Positions 58,701-64,000 of a stretch of DNA of 64,000 bases are shown one piece after another. A program made the translations under genes and the position numbers. The stretch's first letter is position 1. Each line of letters begins with the position of its first letter. The notes under the pieces were generated by a model. That model saw nothing but the letters and a program-made list of their open reading frames with translations, searched no databases and was not told the DNA's origin. This DNA is from Wyeomyia smithii (taxonomy: Eukaryota; Arthropoda; Insecta; Diptera; Culicidae), in NCBI RefSeq assembly GCF_029784165.1, contig NC_073694.1, forward strand, positions 31,105,506 to 31,169,505, written 5' to 3'.

Positions 58701-60916
58701 ATTTTCAAATTCTTGGTTCCAGTTTCCCGGTTCACTCGCCACGGTGGTTTTGAGCCTTTACTAGTACTTGTAGACTTTTTTTATGATTCTCAGCTTGATT
58801 TGAAGGCTTATTTTTTGGGCCTGTTCTAGCTCTTGGATTCATTTTCTTAAATTTGAGTTTAATTTGAAATTAGTTTTTTTCACTCGTCTGAAGGGTCTCA
58901 TTTTTTTCGGTGAATCTGAGCTTAATTTTAAATTTCTTCTTGGCATCTATTGAATCTTTGAATTTGAATCTATTACTGGCGACTCTAAGCATAATTGGAA
59001 ATCGTTTCTAGTTTCTGGTGTTTAGGAATGTTTTTTTTTGTTGCAGATTCTGAACTTGAAAAATGACACTAAACGTCAGTAAACCATCAAAGTGAAGTAA
59101 AGATGAAGAGCAGCGTAGTTTGAATCGTCTCAATACTTTGAGCACATGATAGCAATGAACTCCATCAGCAATCCTCTGTATAAAGGTGCTCCAATCGGTC
59201 ATATAAGGAATGCAACCTGTTCGTTACCTAGGGCCAAGTAAATCGACTAAAACCGGATACGGTTACGGTGAAGCGGTTGGTCCACTCAGTCTCACCTAGC
59301 GTATTTATGTTACAGGGGAAAGACTCACGATATTGGTTTGGCGCCACACTTGTAGTGTCTGCTGAATCAAACAGGTTGCAACGACACTCCGGGTGCTGGT
59401 ATTTCCCAGCCGGCCATCGGACGTCATTCCACCTGATCTCCTCTACTGGCAAGTAAAACGGAGCGAGCGGGAGGAAACTTGGGCACCGTATATCAGAGTG
59501 CGTTTCATTACATGACACTTATTGAGTCACTGGATTGGGTGGTTCTGGGAGCGTTCGCTTGGAAAATGCAGCCAATCCATTGCAGCGCATTTGAATAAGG
59601 TATAAGAACCACCCCTCAGAGAAAAAAATACAACGTTCATTCATTGAATGCTTGCTACTGCAATGAGATTATCAAGCCGGTGCAGGCGAGATTTGACTAA
59701 AGCGAACGAACCGCCAATTACTCAGTTGGAATTACTACAGTGAGCAACCTGTGAGCGGATCGCTTCACAGTGACTGGATCTGGAAACGTCTCGATATAGA
59801 GAAAAAAAAAAGTTATAGATCTGTTTTCCACAGTCTGTTCGATGGTTCGACGTCAAAATTTTCAATCGACTTGATGCTGAGTTACTACTGGTAATAACTT
59901 CGCAAACCTATGGAAATAGATCCTCAAAATAACATAGTTCACGTAAAAGTTATTTTTGTTTTTTGCTTTCCGAGGTTCAAACTATGATAACACATGATTC
60001 GCGATCGGTCGGCTTCCGTTTTGTCGCTGACTGATGGGAAAGTTTGAACGACGTTTCGCTGGATTCTTTGCCTTCTGCTGGCGTCGTGTGACGTATTTCA
60101 GACGGGTATAGAACCATTAGGCGCGTATCGCGCATAAATTGTTTTTAATAATTTAATTAGATGTTATTCAGAGGCAGGTCGGGTGTAATATATTGTCGTC
60201 GCAGCGGCAGCAGCCGTCGCGGGAACAAATTCTCTTCCAGCAGATTCGATTTCGCCGATAAATTAAAAAACACTCATCGATGGTAGTGTTGAAACGTCAT
60301 CGTCTAGTCACTACGGAGGGGTAGTTTTCGCTTCAGTAGAATCATTCGAGGATTTTAAACTACGCAAATTTCGTCTCACGACCGGATACCATAGCGAACT
60401 GAACCTGTAGACCCTTTCTAGCTGGGTTTTACCCCTGCTGGGATGACTCTTACTGGTTCCGTGCAAAAGTCGGGATGACTAGACAATTTAGTTTTGCTAA
60501 AAGAAGTACTCACCTATTGTGATGACCTGGCCGACCGATGGTGCCGTTGCTGGCGATCGTCGAGCCTTGATTCGAATGGAATTGGGCACTGAGGGCACTA
60601 TCGAGACTTCGGTCGAATCCAAGACCGGAGTCGTTGGAGTTATCACAGTTGTTGACGCTGGCGGCACCAGCTGACGGTCGCTGCAAGGAGAGCTGCTGCT
60701 GTTGCTGCTGCAGGTTGAACTGATGCTGTTGCTGCAGTTGCTGTTGTTGCTGCAACTGCTGCTGATGAAGACGTTGCTTGGCGGCTGTCAGCTTGCTGGC
60801 CACCGAGGCGAGCTTACCGGGGTGCACTTTGCCGGGAATGCGCTTCGAGGGCACTCGTAATACTTTTCTGTGGAGTTTGGAGGCTAATGTGGCACTGGGA
60901 CTGACGATCAGTTTTA
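38513..60916 (-). CDS. NFAT: NFAT (NFAT5-like Rel-family transcription factor), 5' partial
   Basis: Minus-strand exons: 60916..60514, 52567..52034, 46267..45609, 44501..44287, 44224..43876, 40754..38838, and a probable last exon 38592..38513; about 1385 residues. The phases of all six joins agree. The 60916 exon starts in mid-codon after a TTTCCAG acceptor, so at least one upstream exon is missing. The centre is the Rel homology region: DNA-contact loop RYQTEGSRGSVKDRSGNGF, GHTKPTVLQVFIGTDVGRVA, FRAVIKHDDGNVETLQVCSQ, then the IPT half (CPADGGLEMFIVGKNFLKDT, LICTVPPYAR). The N-terminal exons are Q- and S-rich. The long sixth exon is a Q/A-rich activation region with LTTMSDNDLISYINPSAFD near its end. 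Insects have one NFAT, closest to vertebrate NFAT5/TonEBP, a nuclear factor of osmotic and neuronal responses. The last exon is the least certain part. Confidence 0.9.
40755..43875. other. NFAT intron between exons at 43876 and 40754
   Basis: Contains purine-rich stretches and a short GT repeat near 42770. No transposon or extra exon could be supported. Confidence 0.5.
43876..46267 (-). CDS. NFAT: NFAT exons encoding the Rel homology region
   Basis: Three exons: 46267..45609 (RHD DNA-binding half), 44501..44287 and 44224..43876 (IPT/dimerisation half plus an alanine/glycine-rich tail). The join at 44287/44224 uses a donor GTTCGT, which is GT but weak; the peptide LQQ|THLICTVPP supports it. 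An internal ATG (MNRIPGKRPP) near 46239 could serve as a start of a shorter isoform. Confidence 0.9.
46644..46803 (+). repeat. 5' LTR of the gypsy element
   Basis: 160 bp, TG...CA bounded, carrying promoter and R/U5 functions by family analogy. Short for a gypsy LTR. Confidence 0.95.
46809..46821 (+). promoter_or_regulatory. Primer-binding site (tRNA-Ser)
   Basis: TGGCGACGAGGAT begins 5 bp after the 5' LTR. It is complementary to the 3' end of insect tRNA-Ser(GCU) (...ATCCTCGTCGCCA, from memory), the primer also used by mag-type gypsy elements. Confidence 0.75.
46895..51118 (+). CDS. Gag-Pol polyprotein of a mag-like Ty3/gypsy retrotransposon
   Basis: 1407 codons from the ATG at 46895 (MSDQDFRNAIIRLTEL); the frame is open upstream to the LTR but without ATG. 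Gag occupies about 1-300 and ends in two zinc knuckles (CWLCGDPHYVKEC and CSKCKKKGHKEGYC). The protease lies near residue 352 with LQLDCASDITIIS, an unusual DCAS in place of D-T/S-G/A. Reverse transcriptase has the YLDD box at about 636-639. RNase H begins near VAGDASKDGLGAVI. Integrase follows, with its zinc site (LHRGHPG ... CVRHCSSCAEA), catalytic acids in HIDYAGPV (about 1080), LVSDNGSQF and HPQSNGQAER, then a short acidic tail. Gag and pol are one frame with no shift. There is no stop or frameshift, so the copy may be functional. Confidence 0.95.
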   Translation: MSDQDFRNAIIRLTELIATQQQQIADLKRTNANPTGSERIIESLATGIDEFRYDPDGGIYFESWYARFEDVFKEDGKQLDENAKVRLLLRKIGTQFHERYVNSILPKHPREFKFEETITKLKKLFGRQTSLFNARYQCLQYMKNDADDYSSYAASINKHCEAFQLSKLSNDQFKALRFVCGLQSPRDADIRTRLIGKLEVEEFAPAVGDGAGTILTLENLVEECNRIINVKQDTKMIEKSGNDKHVNAIAHHPKPASKKKIPKTPCWLCGDPHYVKECSYQNRYCSKCKKKGHKEGYCSSAEQKSSRPVDKPRKKDTVKSKGITLVKKVDLSKKRKFIKLNLNGFPIQLQLDCASDITIISEQVWEKIGKPPTQETEVVAVSASGDEIGIIGELLANITVHGITRIGRVFVSSKPDLNVFGIETIDQFDLWSVPFNTLIQSVQQKLEPLVEKLRSRFPDVFQSSLGRCTKAQVKLYLKPNSRPVYCPKRPVAYAALPKVDAELQRLQDKGIISPVQFSDWAAPIVVVRKADNVSVRVCGDYSTGLNDVLESDCHPLPHPEDMFAELAGSRFFSHIDLSDAYLQVEVEEEFRKMLTINTHQGLFQYNRLPPGVKSAPGAFQRIIDSMVAGIPGVKPYLDDIMIAGKTQEEHDRNLYAVLERIQDYGFHLRIEKCRFSLPQIKFLGHIIDEDGLHPDPEKTRAISQMPAPKNISQLRSYLGAINYYGRFVGQMKELRAPLDRLLKKDARWDWTAECQRSFERFKTILLSDLLLTHYDPDKEIFVAGDASKDGLGAVIMHRFPNGAVKAIAHASRSLTPAEQNYGQIEKEALALIFAVTRFHKMVFGRRFTLQTDHKPLLKIFGSKKGIPVYTANRLQRWALTLMLYNFDIQFVPTASFGHADLLSRLMSSNSRPDEDYIIAALQIELDVKAILDDSISALPVTSEMIVKETSRDPVLQKVIQHINQGWPQTATQPQDPAIRQFFTRRDSLQIVQDCIMFGDRVVIPARFRKRIIRQLHRGHPGMNRMKALARSFVYWPNIDDDIETCVRHCSSCAEAAKSPRKTDLESWPIPSKPWERIHIDYAGPVNGYYYLVIVDAYSKWPEVFRTRSTTTTATLEILEETFARYGNPRTLVSDNGSQFISSTFKQFCEANGICHLTIAPYHPQSNGQAERFVDTLKRGLKKLVKGENTATFQHLQIFLSTYRSTPSRNLPEGKSPADLFLGRSIRTTLDLVKPQIPSPTEVNTKQNTQFNRRYNTIKREFKANDLVYAEVHQRNAIKWIPGTIVERKGRVNYNVLLETGRLICSHTNQLKQRHGDCDSSPVLSNMPLSMLLDEFNLQPVKPAVSEIPDESAAPVVEEASPIIPEGESDDDFQDAELASSRSLSPAQPDRPVRNRRVPNWLNPYDLF
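51117..51127 (+). other. Polypurine tract
   Basis: AAAAAGGGAGA directly before the 3' LTR; priming site for plus-strand DNA synthesis. It overlaps the stop codon of the polyprotein. Confidence 0.85.
51128..51287 (+). repeat. 3' LTR of the gypsy element
   Basis: 160 bp, identical by eye to the 5' LTR over its full length. Confidence 0.95.
52034..52567 (-). CDS. NFAT: NFAT exon: serine/threonine-rich linker
   Basis: 534 nt, phases 2 in and 2 out. Encodes APEDEGVESETGVRNRTPAS, RRTVTRSVGSSRSSSATSTK, LKRSHLELDE, a basic AAVIRTVATPKKIIIPVIGK stretch, and an alanine/threonine-rich end. An upstream TGA in the same frame confirms that the acceptor at 52568-52570 is needed. Confidence 0.78.
52568..54357. 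other. NFAT intron, unassigned part
   Basis: Intron sequence with a few G/C-richer patches (52990-53240). No exon or named element could be supported. Confidence 0.4.
54358..54507. repeat. Inverted-repeat family GGTGCCCCTAG, copy 1
   Basis: AAACTTTTCCTGTGAAATAT, GGTGCCACTAG on the left; CTAGGGGCACAAAAAAATCA, CAGGAATGGTTAAAA on the right. Shares the central CAGAGAAATTG and TCAAGTCTCTGAA words with copies near 56.5 and 61.3 kb. Confidence 0.6.
55545..55740. repeat. Dispersed repeat, copy 2
   Basis: Matches 21112-21310 in order and orientation (CTGTGACCAGAAACAT, CTGTATTCCGCACCTCAATT, TATCACTATTGAGAG). It is not adjacent to a tandem array here. Confidence 0.6.
56431..56690. repeat. Inverted-repeat family GGTGCCCCTAG, copy 2
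   Basis: Begins AAATTACACTGGTCGACAAA, then CTGTTCATTTTGGTGCCCCT ... CTAGGGGCACCAAAAGTCAC and AAGAACAG. This is the best-preserved mirror pair of the three copies. Confidence 0.65.
56830..57190 (-). pseudogene. LINE reverse-transcriptase relic
   Basis: On the minus strand, IFEIFNSIKAPSHDGILNIL and, after stops, RANKSGGYSRGAALLYIEKA followed by FDRV. These fit the K-x-P-x-x-D-G-I-x-N and A-A-L-x-D-V-E-K-A-F-D-x-V-W motifs of jockey-like LINE reverse transcriptases. Several stops; dead and 5'/3' truncated. Confidence 0.6.
58226..58578. mobile_element. hAT-type MITE, 353 bp, AACCCGACCCG-rich
   Basis: Begins TAGAGATGGTCGGGTTT and ends AAACCCAACCATCTCTA. Flanked by a perfect 8-bp duplication CTGTATAA (58218-58225 and 58579-58586). 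The interior is dominated by AACCCGAACCCGACCCGA repeats at both ends. No coding content. Confidence 0.88.
58587..60513. other. NFAT intron, unassigned part
   Basis: Intronic sequence upstream of the 52-kb exon. Nothing recognisable apart from scattered low-complexity T runs. Confidence 0.4.
60514..60916 (-). CDS. NFAT: NFAT exon: basic, polyQ N-terminal part
   Basis: Opens in frame after a splice acceptor (VKLIVSPSATLASKLHRKVL), continues VPSKRIPGKVHPGKLASVA and a glutamine-rich coiled stretch, then SNDSGLGFDRSLDSALSAQ. It ends CACAATAG|gtgagt in phase 2 and joins C|GCACCAGAAG at 52567 to give HHNSAPEDE. Confidence 0.8.
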
Positions 60917-61199
60917 CTGGAAATGAAAAGATGAAACGATATTGAAATTAAATTAGACATACTGTTGAATTGTTGAGTTTAAAACGATGGGGACATCCTT
61001 ACGAAATTGCTAATGGTATAACAACTATACCGATTTTAGGGACTTTTTTGAATGGAGTTGGTTGAATACATGTTCGTCCAAAATATTTGAATTGTCAAAA
61101 AGATCAAAAATGTATTTATAAATGTTAAACAACGTTTGACAACGGTGTTTTCTTTAAATTTTTTTTTCTCTCAAGTTTTTCACTGTTAACGATGACTTT

Positions 61200-61410
61200 A
61201 AATTACACTGGTCAACAAAGGTCTTGTGAGAAATGAAAGATCATAGCATTTTAACCATTTCTGTGAATTTTGGTGCCCCTAGCCACGATCACTTTTTCAG
61301 AGACTTCAATACGTTTTCCCGACCGACGAACTGGGCGAGTAATTACTCTGCGGCACTTTGACGCACTTCTGCACTGGTTAGAGGCTCCAATTTCACGGGA
61401 GTGGTTAGAA
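61200..61410. repeat. Inverted-repeat family GGTGCCCCTAG, copy 3
   Basis: Begins AATTACACTGGTCAACAAAG, then TTTAACCATTTCTGTGAATT, TTGGTGCCCCTAG; the right arm GAGGCTCCAATTTCACGGGA GTGGTTAG is more diverged. Same start and core words as copy 2. Confidence 0.6.
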
Positions 61411-64000
61411 ATCTTTCGTCTTTCTATGGCAAATATTGTAAGCTTTAGGGAAACATTTTTCTGCTTTTCTTTATCAGTGTTGTTTTCAAATAATTAGTTT
61501 TAAATTTTCAGCTTTTTTATATTTTTTCATCTCGAAAATTTTATTTTGGAATTTTTCATTGCTAGTCCCGTGATGTTATTTTTTATAATTTTCTAGTATT
61601 CAAGATTTGTTTTATTAATTTTATTGAATTAAAAATTATGACTCGAGTAATTCAAGCTCAAAAAATTTATATTTTAAAATCAAATATAAAAAAGGAAAAA
61701 ATTGATTATTATATGTAAATCCATACTTTATCTGGTCTGGTTAGAATGCACGGCGACACCAACATGGAATTAATTTTCGAAGGCCACTCTCACTGGAGAA
61801 TATCCGATACTTTCGTCTCTATTCTTGTTTACGGCCGTATCAAATTCGTACGAAAGTATCGGAAATTTGCATTTTCATTTTCGTTCGAATAAAATCCCTA
61901 ATCAGATTTTTTTATTTTTATATAGGTTAAAATACCTATCTCAAGGTGGTTATGCAGCCTTCTGTGTGCTGAAACAAAGATGAGCGTATCAATTTGTCTG
62001 CTAGCTTTCTCTCTATCGGCACGGTTTGTCAGATTATAAAACTGATTCAGCAAACTTCAATAGTAATTAATCAAAGTTTCCAATCGAGGGACACTATTTC
62101 AATCACCCCGAACGGTTTTTAGTTGATTATTTTCGATTGATGTTTATTCAAAGATTTTTCTGTCGACACAGAGAAACAGAGGACTTAGGTTGGTGTGCCA
62201 GTATCGGTTACTGTGGTTAATCAGGATGTGAAGCTCTTAGAATATAAACATAAAGGAAAATAACTTTTCTGTTCTTCAAAACATACTCCACAACTTCAGA
62301 TCATAACGATCTACAGACTCAACAGAAGATTGGAACGATGTTCTGACATATGACTAGACTCCACGAAGCTCCAAGAGATCACAGAGCTCAAGTAACCATG
62401 TATGTAGCTCGTGTAGATGTGTTAATAGAATATATAATCGCTGTACAACGTCTTGAATACCGTTTTTGTACAGCCCAGAATAGCCCTCTTGTGCCGAGTC
62501 GAAAATAAGTTGGAGTGACAAAAATATTTGCGCCTTCCAGCAAAACATATTATTTTGACCAAAAATCGGTATTACCTGATATTATTGCCAGTAAACGAAA
62601 GCGAGTACTTCTTGTGAACAACGCAGGAAGTAGTTGGTGACCGTTTATCATCAGTTGATATCAGCAATTTAGTTAAAAAAAAACTACAGCTGTTTTACAG
62701 CAGCGAAAAAAATGTCACCGAAAGTTTTCGCTTTGCTTTCCTTTTCAATACCACAGTATAAGCTATTCATACAAAAAGTCCAATTTCGCAACTCAAGTTA
62801 GAATTACAAGCTGCCAACCGTAAAACTCGATACCACGAATACGGTAAATATATATTACATTGTCATACCGACTGATGGCGTTTGTTAAAAAATTAAAGAT
62901 CGTTCCCTATGGTCCTATGGAGAAAGTTAATTTTGTAGAATGGCAGCACGAATATTGTAAGATTTGTTGTGTGGCATACGACCGCGATTAATATTCTCAG
63001 ATTGACCGGAGATTATTTTCAAATTCATCAGAAACTCCAACCACGTAATCTTTCGCCAATTCATCAGTTTTTTTTACGTGCCACACTAATACAAAACAAC
63101 CTCCAGCAGCAAGACAAACATCCTCTGTTCTTCAACACTTTTTGTGTGTGTCCAGAAGTGTTTTGTTTTATGAACTCATAATCTAACCACCGCTAACTCG
63201 AGAACCGGTACGGTCCGGATCGACTTAAAAGGCAGCTGGCCTGCAGAAAGTGGCAATAAACAACAAAGCAGTTATCAGCAGCACAGTTTTTTCGATTCGC
63301 AGATATCGCCGGACATGTCCTCGCATGCATGTATCATCGTCGGATGGGGTGAACTTTCGAAGCAGGGCTAAAGACACGAGCCGCTTGTATCTAATCTGGC
63401 TCAATTGAATCTGTGCGCGTGTTACGACCGAACGGACGGACACAACCAGTAGGTAACAGCAAAGGCAACAGCAGGTGGATGATGATGATACGCAGAAAAA
63501 AAGGCGACAAGGGGTTGTCGCTCGGCGTCGTTGGCGTTACGGTGTTTGAAGAAGAAGATTGGCGCTTTTAATATTTCAGTGCTGAACCCATCCTGCGCGA
63601 CTCCGCTGCGATCGATCCACACCAATCATTTCTATTTGTTTTTTTTTTGTATTGATGGAGATGTCTTTTAGGGATACCAGTTCGTATTTCAAGGTCACGA
63701 TTGGTTTCGAAGGGACTATTTTTTAATAGTTAAAAAAAATCAATATTTCACAAAATGAATGTTTAATTTTTTTAGTCTTTCATCACATTTTGTGTTGAAT
63801 TTGTCACAATTTGGTGATGATATAGTGAAAAATAGAAAAGTCATAAACAATTAGGAATGTCAATTACTTCAATATCCGATCGAAAATTTTGTTTGGTGTA
63901 CATCTCTATATTTATGGATCCCAATGTTGTACTATTTTTCCATTAAACTTTTATTTAGTGCTACGTTTTCGAATATTTATTTTATATAGGTTGTTAGGTT
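61411..64000. other. Upstream NFAT intron or 5' region, no exon supported
   Basis: The exon preceding 60916 must end in phase 1 with a GT donor. No open frame with a good start or acceptor and such a donor could be defended here, so the N-terminal exon probably lies beyond 64000. Mixed AT-rich sequence otherwise. Confidence 0.4.

Noticed and set aside
63225..63625. Two minus-strand frames near the right edge, considered as the first NFAT exon
   Set aside because: They start with GTG or TTG, lack a phase-1 donor that would join 60916, and show no NFAT-like sequence.

Overview
The window looks like nuclear DNA of a dipteran, most likely a culicine mosquito. The genes are split by short GT-AG introns, and the proteins closely resemble insect orthologues. 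Wide AT-rich spacers and long introns are packed with transposable elements. I infer 'mosquito' from the gene families and the TE load; the sequence does not name the species. Exon joins were worked out by hand from splice sites and reading frames, and every internal join in the models below keeps frame.

Layout. 1-2239 (+) is the 3' part of a TRPA-type ankyrin-repeat channel (pyrexia-like). 2289-2961 (-) is the 5' part of Coq6; it ends at a good splice donor facing the channel gene, so the channel may sit inside a Coq6 intron. 3000-15400 is intergenic and repeat-rich. It holds inverted-repeat MITEs, a 755-bp fold-back, a decayed MULE transposase, and a P-element/THAP transposon interrupted by a hAT element. 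16398-26527 (+) is stasimon/TMEM41B, whose 46-nt first coding exon is separated from the rest by a 9-kb intron carrying a decayed LINE, a satellite-like array and MITEs. 29886-31107 (-) is a C6orf89/BRAP homologue. 31981-33813 is a run of three non-autonomous DNA elements. 34885-36747 (+) is an intronless carnitine O-acetyltransferase with both a mitochondrial-type N-terminus and a C-terminal SKL. 38513-60916 (-) is NFAT, the insect NFAT5-like Rel factor: seven exons can be traced and the first exon or exons lie beyond them.

The NFAT gene carries, antisense in one intron, a complete Ty3/gypsy retrotransposon (46644-51287). Its two 160-bp LTRs are identical as read, it has a 5-bp target duplication, a primer site matching tRNA-Ser, and a single uninterrupted gag-pol frame, so the insertion is very young. 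The large upstream NFAT intron holds further repeats, including two of the three copies of one inverted-repeat family (the third lies just upstream of the 60.5-60.9 kb exon), a LINE relic and a hAT MITE.

The genes do not form a pathway. They are ordinary housekeeping, sensory and regulatory genes: thermo/mechanosensation, ubiquinone synthesis, ER lipid scrambling, acyl-carnitine metabolism and transcription. I found no CRISPR array, operon, rRNA gene or convincing tRNA gene. I found no clearly new system. The strongest leads are the young gypsy insertion, the P-in-array/hAT-in-P nesting with readable target duplications, and the possible nested Coq6/TRPA arrangement.
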